DNA of 64,000 nucleotides from Thermobifida alba (GCF_023208015.1 NZ_CP051627.1:1860001-1924000); one strand, 5' to 3'; positions 41,535 to 50,192 are shown, numbered from the stretch's first letter. The notes: a model not told the origin generated them from the sequence alone. Translations and numbers: made by a program.

Positions 41535-43316
41535 TCAGCCGAAGAACCCGAAGTACCACAGTGCGCAGTTGGTGCCCAGGATGGCGGCCGCGGCCAGCAT
41601 CACTCCGGTCACGAAGCCCGTGCGCAGGCAGCGGACCAGGTACTCCGCCGACACGACGTTGTTGAGCAGGAAGTAGCCGAGGTACAGCGCCTGGAAGAAC
41701 CCGTCCATGGTCAGCAGTCCCGGGTAGTACCAGCCGTTGCCGGTGTAGAACTCGGTGGTGGCGAACCACTCCCAGGCGATCGAGGCGCCCCAGCCCAGCG
41801 GGATCTGGATGATCGGGATGATCAGCAGCGGGAGCAGTTTCACGAAGCTCCACAGGCTCGGCTGGTCGGCGACCCGGGAGGGGCGGTGGGCGCGGCGGGC
41901 GTACTCGCGTTCGGCGCGCAGCCGTTCCCGGTGGGCCAGTTCGGCTTCGCGGCGGCGCTGCTCCTCGTAGCGCTGCCGCTCCAGTTCCTCGGCGCGGCGG
42001 CGCTCCTCCTCCTGCTGGCGCATCAGTGCTTCGCGGCGGCGCAGTTCCTCGCGTTCGCGGCGGCGCTGCTCGTCGGCGGGGGAGCCGCGGTACAGGTCGG
42101 CGTAGGCGTCGTCGCGGGACGGCGGGGTCGCGGGCGGCATCGCCGCGGTCGGCGGCGCCTGGTGGCCCTGTCCGTAGACAGCGGTGGGCGGGGTCTGCGC
42201 CCCGGTCTGCTGGCCGTGGACGGCGGTCGGCGGCAGCCCGTCGACCGGTCCGGGGGCCGCTCCCAGCACCGAGGTGCGCTGCTGCGGGTCGACGCCGTCG
42301 CCGTGGGGGACGGCCCGGGTGGGCTGGTCGTCGCCCAGCACCTCCGTCGCGGAGTATCCGGCGCTCTGCGATCCCAGCACGGCGGTCGCGCCGCCGTCGG
42401 CGGTGGGCGACGCCCCGCTCAGCGCCGCGTTGACCTGGGCGACCCGCTCCTGGATGCCGCGCATGAACACCGGCGGCAGCCAGGAGGATCCCGCGGGCAC
42501 GTCCCCGAGCGCGTCCAGCACCTCGCCGGGCCCCGGACGGTTCCGCTCGTCCTTGGCCAGGCAGGCCGCCACCAGTCCGCGCAGCGTCGCCGGCACCGAC
42601 GACAGGTCCGGTTCGTGCTGCAGGACCCGCATGACCATGGTGGGCATCGCGCCCTCGCCGAACGGCCCGACCCCGCCGGCCGCGTACACCAGCACCGCCC
42701 CGTAGGCGAACATGTCGCTCTTGGGGGTGAGCGGGGCGCCCTGGATCTGCTCGGGCGACATGAACCCGGGGGTCCCGATGATCGACTGGGTGGCGGCGGT
42801 GCCCTCGGTGGCGCGGGCGATCCCGAAGTCGATGACCCGCGGCCCGTCCTCGGCCAGCAGCACGTTGCCGGGCTTGAGGTCGCGGTGGATCAACCCCACC
42901 CGGTGGATCTCGGTGAGCGCCTCGGCCAGGCTCGCGGCCAGCACCCGCAGGCTCGGCTCCGGCAGCGGGCCGTGGTCGCGCACCGCCTGGTCCAGCGGCA
43001 GCGACGGGACGTAGGAGGTGACCAGCCACGGCACCTCGCCGTCGGGGTCGGCGTCGATCACCGGGGCGGTGAACGCGCCGCTGACCCGGCGGGCCGCGGT
43101 GACCTCGCGGGCGAACCGCTCCCGGAACGACTGGTCGGCGGCCATGTGCGGGTGGATCCGCTTGACGGCCACCGGCCTGCCGGCCGCAGAGCGGCCGAAG
43201 TACACCTGGCCCATGCCTCCGGCGCCCAGTCGTCCGATCAGCCGATAGCGGCCGATCCGTTCCGGATCGCCGTTCTCCAAGGGGCCCACGTTGACCTCCG
43301 CTGTGCGCCGTGCCAT
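41535..43316 (-). CDS. Serine/threonine protein kinase with C-terminal membrane domain
   Basis: 593 residues from ATG 43316. Hanks-type kinase domain 20-285: RLGAGGMGQVYFG, Lys52, catalytic HRDLKPGN (Asp146), DFGIA (Asp163), and GTPGFMSPEQI. A Pro/Gln/Thr-rich linker (about 310-410) precedes an Arg/Glu-rich coiled coil (about 415-470) and three hydrophobic segments to the C-terminus (LLPLLIIPIIQIPLG, FFQALYLGYFLLNN, TGVMLAAAAILGTNCALWYF). There is no PASTA or other extracellular sensor. Phosphorylates cytoplasmic targets from a membrane-bound position; targets unknown. Confidence 0.9.
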   Translation of the reverse strand: MARRTAEVNVGPLENGDPERIGRYRLIGRLGAGGMGQVYFGRSAAGRPVAVKRIHPHMAADQSFRERFAREVTAARRVSGAFTAPVIDADPDGEVPWLVTSYVPSLPLDQAVRDHGPLPEPSLRVLAASLAEALTEIHRVGLIHRDLKPGNVLLAEDGPRVIDFGIARATEGTAATQSIIGTPGFMSPEQIQGAPLTPKSDMFAYGAVLVYAAGGVGPFGEGAMPTMVMRVLQHEPDLSSVPATLRGLVAACLAKDERNRPGPGEVLDALGDVPAGSSWLPPVFMRGIQERVAQVNAALSGASPTADGGATAVLGSQSAGYSATEVLGDDQPTRAVPHGDGVDPQQRTSVLGAAPGPVDGLPPTAVHGQQTGAQTPPTAVYGQGHQAPPTAAMPPATPPSRDDAYADLYRGSPADEQRRREREELRRREALMRQQEEERRRAEELERQRYEEQRRREAELAHRERLRAEREYARRAHRPSRVADQPSLWSFVKLLPLLIIPIIQIPLGWGASIAWEWFATTEFYTGNGWYYPGLLTMDGFFQALYLGYFLLNNVVSAEYLVRCLRTGFVTGVMLAAAAILGTNCALWYFGFFG

Positions 43317-43356
43317 CCCAACGTCTGCGATAGTAACGAAACCGGCGGCCTGCTCC

Positions 43357-43420
43357 GGGCGGGTCCGGGCGCGGCCCCCGCCGGCGGACACCGCCGCGGC
43401 GGCCGTGCCCGGACCCGCCC
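43357..43420. terminator. Long hairpin between Rv3235-like and kinase genes
   Basis: Perfect 14-bp inverted repeat (43357-43370 / 43407-43420) enclosing a 36-base loop with its own GCCGGCGG/CCGCCG pairing. It lies between two genes of the same strand and likely ends the upstream transcript. Confidence 0.5.
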
Positions 43421-43429
43421 CGCACGGCC

Positions 43430-43816
43430 CTACCGCACGTCGGTCTCGATGTGCGTGCACAACCAACGGTATTCGGCGTAGACCACCCGCAGCGCCAGCG
43501 CGCGGTGCCGCTCACCGTAGCCGACGACGCCGCTCACCTCCGCGACCCCCGGTTGGGAGCCGTCCAGCCACACCGCGCGCAGCCGGGGCCGCTGCCGCGT
43601 CGCGTAGCAGCCGGCCCGCAGCAGCAGGCTCCGGTGGGCGCCCTCCGACAGCCACGGGCGCAGCTGTTCGGGGTCGCGCTGGCCGGCCAGCACCTCGGCG
43701 ACGAGCTGGGTGAAGCGCGGCAGGTCCCGCTCGGGGCGGACACGGCGGCGGGCGGGACAGGCGGGGACGCGCCGTTTCCGGCGCCCGTGGCGGTGGTCGT
43801 CCGCGGTGATCGTCAT
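43430..43816 (-). CDS. Rv3235 family protein
   Basis: 128 residues from ATG 43816, chosen for the AAGGAGG directly before it. The C-terminal ~90 residues show the Rv3235 pattern: LPRFTQLVAEVLAGQRDPEQLRPWL (in part), VAEVSGVVGYGERHRALALRV, and a final W-x-C-T. In many actinobacteria the gene stands near secA or prfB, which are not seen here. The N-terminus is short and basic. Function unknown. Confidence 0.75.
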   Translation of the reverse strand: MTITADDHRHGRRKRRVPACPARRRVRPERDLPRFTQLVAEVLAGQRDPEQLRPWLSEGAHRSLLLRAGCYATRQRPRLRAVWLDGSQPGVAEVSGVVGYGERHRALALRVVYAEYRWLCTHIETDVR

Positions 43817-44003
43817 AACGCCTCCTTCGGATCGGCACCGGATCTCAGGGGGATCCGTCATCTGTTCCAGAGTCGCCACCCGCCCCGTTCGACCATCCGA
43901 ATCTGGTTTTCCCGCTCCTGCGGCCCGGCCGCGGCGGCCACCGCTTCCCGATCTGTCCTCTTCCGTACCCCCGCCGTTATCCCGGCCTCGTCATACTGGT
44001 CGG

Positions 44004-44813
44004 GTGAGTGACGCCTATCTCGCTTCCCCCGTCCCCATCGGCCTGGCCCACCGGGGCGGCTGGCCCACCGATCCGAGCGGGCGGGTCCGCACCGACCTGG
44101 AGAACACCGCGCTGGCCTTCGAGCACGCGGTGCGCCTGGGCTACCGCTATCTGGAGACGGACGCGCGCGCCACCGCCGACGGGGTGCTGCTGGCCTTCCA
44201 CGACCCTGTCCTGGACCGCGTCACCGACCGCACGGGCACCGTCGCCGAGCTGCCCTACGCGCAGGTGGCCCGGGCCCGGGTCGGCGGCAGCGAGCCGATA
44301 CCGCTGCTGGAGGACCTGCTGGGTTCGCTGCCCGAGGCGCGTTTCAACATCGACGTCAAGGACGACTCCGCGGTCGAGCCGCTGCGCCGGGTGCTGCGCC
44401 GCACCAACGCCTGGCACCGGGTGTGTGTCGGCTCCTTCAGCCAGGCCCGCCTGGAACGGGTACGCCGCACCTTCGACCGCCCGGTGGCCCTGTCCAGCGG
44501 TCCGGTGGACGTGCTGCGGCTGCGGGCCGCCTCCCTCGTCCCGCTGCTGCTGCCGCTGGCCCGCCGCGACGTCTCCTGCGTGCAGATCCCGTTGCGGCAC
44601 CGGGGGTTCCCCCTGGTCTCCCGGGACCTGGTGGCGGCCGCGCACCGTCTGGGCCTGCAGGTGCACGTGTGGACCGTCAACGACCCCGCGCTGATGGAAC
44701 GCCTGCTGGACGTGGGGGTGGACGGCATCGTCACCGACGACGTGGCCGCCCTGCGCCGCGTCCTGGCCGACCGGGGGCTGTGGCCCGCCTCCCCCACCTC
44801 CTTCCCGCAGTAG
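44004..44813 (+). CDS. Glycerophosphodiester phosphodiesterase
   Basis: 269 residues from GTG 44004. TIM-barrel GDPD family: LAHRGG (catalytic His, Arg), ENTALAFEHAV (Glu), LETDARATADGVLLAFHD (Glu, Asp, second catalytic His), FNIDVKD, and C-terminal VHVWTVNDPA with VDGIVTDD. No signal peptide, so probably cytoplasmic, hydrolysing glycerophosphodiesters to sn-glycerol 3-phosphate plus alcohol. Start upstream of the transporter gene by 51 bases of spacer after its stop, same direction; a joint transcript is likely. Confidence 0.92.
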   Translation: MSDAYLASPVPIGLAHRGGWPTDPSGRVRTDLENTALAFEHAVRLGYRYLETDARATADGVLLAFHDPVLDRVTDRTGTVAELPYAQVARARVGGSEPIPLLEDLLGSLPEARFNIDVKDDSAVEPLRRVLRRTNAWHRVCVGSFSQARLERVRRTFDRPVALSSGPVDVLRLRAASLVPLLLPLARRDVSCVQIPLRHRGFPLVSRDLVAAAHRLGLQVHVWTVNDPALMERLLDVGVDGIVTDDVAALRRVLADRGLWPASPTSFPQ

Positions 44814-44864
44814 CAGCCCACCTCCCCGCAGAGTCCGTTCACCCCACACGAGAGAAGCACCGCG

Positions 44865-46238
44865 TTGTCCACCTCCACCCCGGCCTCCGTGCCCACCCCT
44901 TCCGACGAGGCGCGCACCCGCCGTTCCGAGCGGCGCGCCTGGTACATGTACGACTGGGCGCAGTCGGTCTTCACCACCTCCGTGATCACGGTCTTCCTCG
45001 GCCCCTACCTGACCGCGCTCGCCGAGGGCGGCGCCGGGGCCGACGGCCGGATCAGCGTGTTCGGCTGGATGATCACGCCCGCCTCGCTCTACCCCTACGC
45101 CACGTCCCTGTCGGTGCTGCTCCAGCTGGTGCTGCTGCCCGCGCTCGGGGCCGTCGCCGACACCAGCGGACGCAAGCGGGAACTGCTCGGGGTGACCGCC
45201 TACCTCGGCGCGTTCTCCACCATGGGCCTGTACTTCGTGCACGGGGACCGCTACCTGCTCGGCGCGGGCCTGTTCGTCGTCGCCAACGTCGCGTTCGGCG
45301 CCTCCATCGTGGTCGCCAACTCGTTCCTGCCCGACCTGGCCTCCGAGGACGAACGCGACGCGGTGTCCTCCCGCGGGTGGGCGATGGGCTACCTGGGCGG
45401 CGCCCTGCTGCTCACCCTCAACCTGGTGCTGTTCCTCGGGCACGAGAGCCTCGGCCTGGAGGAGGGGCACGCGGTGCGTATCTGCATGGTGTCGGCGGGC
45501 GTGTGGTGGGCGGTCTTCACCGTGATCCCGCTGGCCCGGCTGCGCAACCGGCGCGAGGGGTCGCTGGACGCCCCGGTGCGGAGGATCTCCGTGGGCCGCA
45601 GCTTCACGCAGCTGTGGCAGACCGTGAAGAGCCTGCGCGCCTACCCTCGCACCCTGCTGTTCCTGGTCGCCTACGTCCTGTTCAACGACGGCATCCAGAC
45701 CGTCATCGGGTTCTCCGCGACCTTCGCCGACCAGGCTCTGGGGCTGGACCAGTCCGTGCAGATCGGCACCATTCTCATGGTGCAGTTCGTGGCGTTCGGC
45801 GGGGCGCTGCTGCTCGGCGCGATCGCCCGGCGCTTCGGTGCGAAGAAGACCATTCTGGGCAGTCTCGTGGTGTGGACCGCGGTGGTGGCGGTGGCGCCGG
45901 TGCTGCAGGAGGGCGCGGCCGCGCAGTTCTTCGCGTTGGGTTTCTTCATCGCGATCGTGCTGGGCGGCACGCAGGCGCTGTCGCGTTCGCTGTTCTCGCA
46001 CCTCATCCCGAAGGGCAAGGAGGCGGAGTACTTCGGGTTGTACGAGATCAGCGACAAGGGGTCGGCCTTCCTGGGGGCGCTCGTGCTGGGTGTGGTGCTG
46101 GACGCCACCGGCGGCGACTACCGGCTGGCGATCCTGTCGATGGTCGTGTTCTTCGTCCTCGGTTTCGTCCTGCTGCTGGTCATCGACATTCCCGCGGCGA
46201 TCCGCGCCGCGGGCAACCGGGTGCCCGAGAAGCTCTGA
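44865..46238 (+). CDS. UMF1/Atg22-like MFS transporter
   Basis: 457 residues from TTG 44865 (GAGAGAAG upstream). The RRAWYMYDWAQSVFTTSVIT start, the VANSFLPDLASEDERDAVSSRGWAMGY region (in part) and about 12 membrane segments match the UMF1/vacuole-effluxer (Atg22) branch of MFS. A role in amino acid or nucleotide efflux is known only for eukaryotic relatives. Follows the phosphodiesterase gene closely. Confidence 0.88.
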   Translation: MSTSTPASVPTPSDEARTRRSERRAWYMYDWAQSVFTTSVITVFLGPYLTALAEGGAGADGRISVFGWMITPASLYPYATSLSVLLQLVLLPALGAVADTSGRKRELLGVTAYLGAFSTMGLYFVHGDRYLLGAGLFVVANVAFGASIVVANSFLPDLASEDERDAVSSRGWAMGYLGGALLLTLNLVLFLGHESLGLEEGHAVRICMVSAGVWWAVFTVIPLARLRNRREGSLDAPVRRISVGRSFTQLWQTVKSLRAYPRTLLFLVAYVLFNDGIQTVIGFSATFADQALGLDQSVQIGTILMVQFVAFGGALLLGAIARRFGAKKTILGSLVVWTAVVAVAPVLQEGAAAQFFALGFFIAIVLGGTQALSRSLFSHLIPKGKEAEYFGLYEISDKGSAFLGALVLGVVLDATGGDYRLAILSMVVFFVLGFVLLLVIDIPAAIRAAGNRVPEKL

Positions 46239-46274
46239 GGGGCCGGGCCGCGGGTTCTTCCCCGGTCCGGCCGC

Positions 46275-47753
46275 TCACGTCCAGCGGGCGAGCAGTCCCT
46301 CCAGGGGGTCGGGGCGCCTCTCCTGCCGGGCGGGGACGTGGTAGCGCACGCCGGCCGTCCGGGGTGCGGGGGCGCCGACGCGGGCGCGGCGGACAGCGGC
46401 CGTCGGAGCGGGGGCCTCGTCGGCGGCCTCGGGGGCGCCGTAGCGGGCGCCCCGGGCCCGAGGGCGGCCGGTCCGCACCGGCGGCGGTCGCCGCCCGGCG
46501 CGGGAGGGGGGCGGCTCCGGTGCGGAGGGGGCCGGTTCGGCGGAGAAGCGCACCGGCAGCGCCGCCGGTGCGTGTACCGCCGGCGGGGCGTGCCGGCGCA
46601 GGCTGTGCGGCGGATCGTCCAGGACCGGGCCGAGGCGGTCGACGACGGTGTCGACGGCGGTGACGGCGATCCCGGAGGCCAGCTCCTGGGCGGGGCAGCG
46701 GTGCGGTCCGGCCCCCCACATCAGGTGGGCGCGGTTTCCGGCGAGGTCGTCGAGGGTGCGGCCGCGGCGGACCGTCGGGTCGGCGTGGGCGGGGGCGAAC
46801 CCCAGCACCAGCGGCTCGCCTTTTCTGATGTCGACGCCGCCGATACGCACGTCGCGGGTGGGGCAGCGGGCCTGGAGGGTCTGCAGCGGCGGGTCGACCC
46901 ACATCACGTAGTCGAGGAAGTCGGTGCAGGGCAGTGCCCCGCACCGGTGGGCCGCGGCGATCTCGGGCCGGGTGAGCAGCAGCCGCAGCGCGTTGCCGAC
47001 GAGGTGCGCGGTGGGGGCCACCCCGGTCCGCACCAGCGTGTCCAGTGCGGCGGCGGCCTCGGCGTCGGTGAGTCCGACGGGGTGGCGCAGCAGTTGGGAG
47101 ACGAGGTCGTCGCCGGGGTCGGCGCGGCGGCGTGCCACCAGCGCGGTGGTGTAGCGGTGGAGGTCGGCGGTGGCGCGCGCGGCCGTGGCGGGGTCTTCTC
47201 CGTCGCGTGCGGCGCACAGCCGGGCCAGCAGGTCGCCGTACCGTTCGTCCAGTCCGAACAGGGAGTTCAGCACCATCGCGGGCAGCGGCACGGCGTAGTC
47301 GGCGACGAGGTCGGCCCGGCCCCGGGGCGCGAAACGGTCGACGAGTGAGGTCGCCAGCGTCCTGGCGGTCTCGGTGAGGCGGCGTCCGCCGACGGCCCGC
47401 AGTCCTTCGACGACGGGGGCGCGCATCCGGTGGTGGCGTTCGCCCTCCGCCGCCGGGGCGGAGCCGTTCTCCTCTTCCCGTGGTTGCTGCGGGGCCGTGG
47501 TCCACCGGTCGGGGGTGGCGGCGAAGCGGTCGAAGTCGCGGAGCGCGTCCAGGTTCTCGTGGTAGCCGAGCAGCAGCCAGCCGGGCACGCCCGGGGTGAT
47601 CTCCACGGGGGCCACCGCGCCGAAGCGGGCGCGCAGCTCCTCCCACGGCAGTGGGTGGTCAGGGCGGCGGGTGCCCGTGTGGAGGGGGACGGCCCGGGCG
47701 CGGAGGGGGCGGGGTGCGGGCGTGGGGCGGGGGCGGCTGGTACCGGTGCTCAT
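46275..47753 (-). CDS. Second CYP157-like P450 lacking ExxR, with C-terminal tail
   Basis: 492 residues from ATG 47753 (GAGGAGCG upstream). Heme loop WGAGPHRCPAQ with Cys353. K-helix FLDYVMWVDPP carries Tyr282 and Trp285 instead of Glu and Arg, as in the protein at 17335-18777 and the published CYP157 family. I-helix TGVAPTAHLVG is also atypical. After the P450 fold ends (ALPVRFSAEP, near 400) an Arg/Pro/Ala-rich tail of ~90 residues follows, which is probably disordered. No CYP154 partner or conservon gene is adjacent. Confidence 0.85.
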   Translation of the reverse strand: MSTGTSRPRPTPAPRPLRARAVPLHTGTRRPDHPLPWEELRARFGAVAPVEITPGVPGWLLLGYHENLDALRDFDRFAATPDRWTTAPQQPREEENGSAPAAEGERHHRMRAPVVEGLRAVGGRRLTETARTLATSLVDRFAPRGRADLVADYAVPLPAMVLNSLFGLDERYGDLLARLCAARDGEDPATAARATADLHRYTTALVARRRADPGDDLVSQLLRHPVGLTDAEAAAALDTLVRTGVAPTAHLVGNALRLLLTRPEIAAAHRCGALPCTDFLDYVMWVDPPLQTLQARCPTRDVRIGGVDIRKGEPLVLGFAPAHADPTVRRGRTLDDLAGNRAHLMWGAGPHRCPAQELASGIAVTAVDTVVDRLGPVLDDPPHSLRRHAPPAVHAPAALPVRFSAEPAPSAPEPPPSRAGRRPPPVRTGRPRARGARYGAPEAADEAPAPTAAVRRARVGAPAPRTAGVRYHVPARQERRPDPLEGLLARWT

Positions 47754-48086
47754 GGCGGCGCTCCTCGGGAGAGTCGGCTTCCCGGACTGTAGGCGCCGAA
47801 TGTTTCCGGTGTGCTTCCTCGTCGCAACAGGCGGGGTTTTCGGCGCTGCGCCGCGTGGCGCGGGCATTGCGCAAAGTTTCTGCCAAGCTGTTCCGAACTG
47901 CGAAGATTCGCTTTCGGTGCGGCGGGTGGGATGGCCCACAATCCTGGGAGCGGCGGGACCGGTGAGGGGACCGGTGTGAAACGGGGCGTCGGCGCACGGT
48001 TGGGCTCTCACGGTCCGGGGAATCTTGAGACCGACCGCCGCGTTGATACCCACGAGACCGCAAGAGCGCCTGGAGGCACCCACACG
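47754..48086. other. 333-base divergent region of CYP157-like gene and rbpA
   Basis: Gene-free. The right third holds the sigma-R promoter of rbpA (48019-48044). The left part must carry the leftward promoter of the P450 gene; no motif was clear. Confidence 0.5.
48019..48044 (+). promoter_or_regulatory. Sigma-R type promoter of rbpA
   Basis: GGAAT (48019-48023), 18 bases, then GTT (48042-48044), exactly the GGAAT-N18-GTT consensus of the thiol-oxidative-stress sigma factor SigR/SigH. rbpA is a known SigR target in Streptomyces. Predicted transcription start about 48051, giving a ~35-base leader. Confidence 0.8.
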
Positions 48087-48470
48087 ATGGCCGAGCGAGC
48101 ACTTCGCGGAACCCGACTCGGGGCGACCAGTTACGAGAACGACCGCAACACCGACCTGGCTCCGCGCCAGGAGGTCACCTACGACTGTCCTCGGGGCCAT
48201 CGCTTCGCCGTCACCTTCGCCTCGGAAGCGGAGATCCCCGCGACCTGGGAGTGTCGTTTCTGCGGGGAGAGTGCGCTGATGGTCGACGGCAAGCAACCGG
48301 AGGAGAAGAAGACCAAGCCGACGCGCACCCACTGGGACATGCTGCTGGAGCGTCGCAGCATGGAGGACCTGGAGGAGGTTCTGGCCGAGCGGCTGGAACT
48401 GCTGCGCGCCCGGCGCCGCGAGGAGCAGAAGCACATGCGCTCCCTGTCCTCGGAGCGGCGCAGCGCCTGA
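48087..48470 (+). CDS. rbpA: RNA polymerase-binding protein RbpA
   Basis: 127 residues from ATG 48087 (GGAGG upstream). N-terminal tail (ALRGTRLGATSYE), core domain with CPRGHRFAVTFASEAEIP and CRFCG zinc-type cysteines, a basic linker (EEKKTKPTRTHWDM), and the C-terminal sigma-interacting domain (LLERRSMEDLEEVLAERL). RbpA binds RNA polymerase and the primary sigma factor and stabilises the open complex, and is specific to actinobacteria. A SigR-type promoter precedes it and a perfect 13-bp hairpin follows. Confidence 0.96.
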   Translation: MAERALRGTRLGATSYENDRNTDLAPRQEVTYDCPRGHRFAVTFASEAEIPATWECRFCGESALMVDGKQPEEKKTKPTRTHWDMLLERRSMEDLEEVLAERLELLRARRREEQKHMRSLSSERRSA

Positions 48471-48486
48471 GTCGTCCGCGGAGACG

Positions 48487-48516
48487 GTGCGGGGGCGGTA
48501 CCGACCGCCCCCGCAC
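48487..48516. terminator. Hairpin between rbpA and HAD phosphatase genes
   Basis: Perfect 13-bp inverted repeat (48487-48499 / 48504-48516) with an ACCG loop, extendable outward by further pairs, between convergent genes. Strong terminator candidate. Confidence 0.8.
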
Positions 48517-48547
48517 TGTCGTCTCCGGGGGTCCTGCCCGCCGCGGC

Positions 48548-49354
48548 TCAGGCGGTGGGGGGCTGCGCGGTGAAGGGGTCGTGGCTGTGTCCGACCAGGT
48601 CGGCCACTGATCCGTAGACGGCGGTGGGCCGGTAGGGGAAGAGTTCCGCGGTGGTGGAGTCGGAGATCCCGCTCAGCACCAGGATGGTCTGCATGCCCGC
48701 CTCCAGCCCGGAGCGCACGTCGGTGTCCATGCGGTCGCCGATCATCACGGTGTTCTCCGAGTGGGTGCCCAGGGTGCGCAGCGCCGAACGCATCATCAGC
48801 GGGTTGGGTTTGCCCACGTAGTAGGGGGCGCGTCCGGTGGCCCTCTCGATGAGGGCGGCGACCGCCCCGGTCGCCGGGAGCGACCCCTCGCGGCTGGGTC
48901 CCTTCTCGTCGGGGTTGGTGGCGATGAACCGGGCGCCGCTCTCCACCAGCCGGATGGCGCGGGTGATCGCCTCGAAGCTGTAGGTGCGGGTCTCCCCCAG
49001 CACCACGTAGTCGGGGTCGCGTTCGGTCAGGATGTACCCGGCGTTGTGCAGCGCGGTGGTCAGTCCCGACTCCCCGATGACGTAGGCCGACCCGCCGGGC
49101 CGCTGTTCCTGGAGGAAGCGTGCGGTGGCCAGCGCCGAGGTCCAGATGGACTCCTCGGGGATGTCCAGTCCGCTGCGCAGCAGCCGGGCGCGCAGGTCCC
49201 GCGGCGTGTAGATGGAGTTGTTGGTCAGCACCATGAAGCGGGTGCCGTTGGCGCGCAGTTCCGCGACGAACTGGTCGGCCCCGGGGACGAGGTGCTCCTC
49301 CCACACGAGCACGCCGTCCATGTCCATCAGGTAGTTGTAACCGGATTCTTGCAT
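48548..49354 (-). CDS. nagD: HAD-IIA family phosphatase (NagD-like)
   Basis: 268 residues from ATG 49354. Catalytic LMDMDGVLV (DxD), motif II FMVLTNNS, substrate-lid region, Lys in GKPNPLMM, and motif IV VMIGDRMDTDV. Length and order match NagD/4-nitrophenylphosphatase-type HAD-IIA enzymes that dephosphorylate nucleotides, sugar or glycerol phosphates in the cytoplasm. The NagD name marks family resemblance, not proven substrate. Convergent with rbpA. Confidence 0.88.
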   Translation of the reverse strand: MQESGYNYLMDMDGVLVWEEHLVPGADQFVAELRANGTRFMVLTNNSIYTPRDLRARLLRSGLDIPEESIWTSALATARFLQEQRPGGSAYVIGESGLTTALHNAGYILTERDPDYVVLGETRTYSFEAITRAIRLVESGARFIATNPDEKGPSREGSLPATGAVAALIERATGRAPYYVGKPNPLMMRSALRTLGTHSENTVMIGDRMDTDVRSGLEAGMQTILVLSGISDSTTAELFPYRPTAVYGSVADLVGHSHDPFTAQPPTA

Positions 49355-49427
49355 CACGTGCTGATTGTCCCATCACTGTCCACGGGGGTGCGCCGTGCCA
49401 CGCGGCGGCCCCGGCGGGCGCCGCCGT

Positions 49428-49649
49428 TCACCCGTTCGCAGTGTTCTCGGGCTCCCAGCGCAGCAGGTCCCCCGGCTGGCACCGGAGGGCCTCGCACAGC
49501 GCGGCGAGCGTGGTGAAGCGCACCGCCTTGGCGCGGCCGTTCTTGAGCACCGCCAGGTTGGCGGGGGTGATCCCGACACGGTCGGCGAGTTCGCCCACGG
49601 ACATCTTCCGTTTGGCCAGCATCACGTCGATGTCGACGACGATCGGCAT
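49428..49649 (-). CDS. Small XRE-type regulator (YozG-like)
   Basis: 73 residues, essentially one helix-turn-helix domain: MLAKRKMSVGELADRVGITPANLAVLKNGR, in part matching the YozG/YdaS-like proteins that are always short. The ATG overlaps the TGA of the DUF2975 gene by one base, so the membrane protein and regulator are translated together. Such DUF2975-HTH pairs are widespread in bacteria. It likely binds the palindrome at 50176-50192. Confidence 0.88.
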   Translation of the reverse strand: MPIVVDIDVMLAKRKMSVGELADRVGITPANLAVLKNGRAKAVRFTTLAALCEALRCQPGDLLRWEPENTANG

Positions 49650-50143
49650 CAGATCACCTCCGCCAGCTCGGCCCGCATCCGCTCCGCCTCGGCGTCGCGT
49701 GCGATGGCCTGGGCGAGCAGTGCGCGCAGCACGAGCACGACGAGTGCGACCCCCACGATCGCCGTGCCGGCCCCGCCCAGCAGCAGGACGATCCCCGGGG
49801 GCACGGCCTCGCCCGGCGCCAGGAGGAGTCCGAGGGCGAACACCAGCAGGGCGGCCGCGGTGACCGCGCCGACCACGACGTGCACGTAGCGGAAGGCGGC
49901 GGGGGAGAACACGGTTCCGCGCCGCGCCATCGTCAGCAGCCGCCACACGCAGACCAGGACGACCTGGACCGCCACGATGCCCAGGACCGTGATCGCGAGG
50001 AGCGGGACGCGCAGCGCGGGGGCCGCGCCGGCCTCCTCCAGGTCGACGGCCAGCAGCGGCACCATCACCGTCTGCACGAACACCGAACCGGCGAGCAGCA
50101 TCGCGAGCACGGTGCGCAGCGCGAGCACCGTCAGCCTCCCCAT
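49649..50143 (-). CDS. DUF2975 membrane protein
   Basis: 164 residues from ATG 50143 (AAGGAGG upstream). Four hydrophobic segments (ALRTVLAMLLAGSVFVQTV, LAITVLGIVAVQVVLVCVW, HVVVGAVTAAALLVFALGLLL and GIVLLLGGAGTAIVGVALVV, each given in part), with the RRGTVFSPAAFRYV loop typical of DUF2975. Partner of the overlapping small regulator; the pair may act as a membrane-tethered sensor, though function is unproven. Confidence 0.85.
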   Translation of the reverse strand: MGRLTVLALRTVLAMLLAGSVFVQTVMVPLLAVDLEEAGAAPALRVPLLAITVLGIVAVQVVLVCVWRLLTMARRGTVFSPAAFRYVHVVVGAVTAAALLVFALGLLLAPGEAVPPGIVLLLGGAGTAIVGVALVVLVLRALLAQAIARDAEAERMRAELAEVI

Positions 50144-50175
50144 CACCCCTCCTTCATCGAACAACGATGGAAATC

Positions 50176-50192
50176 TATCGATATTCGATAGG
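50176..50192. promoter_or_regulatory. Palindromic operator of the DUF2975-HTH operon
   Basis: CTATCGA-TAT-TCGATAG, a perfect 7+3+7 palindrome in an AT-rich spot about 33 bases before the operon start, overlapping where the promoter should be. The small regulator encoded downstream is the likely binder. Confidence 0.65.
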
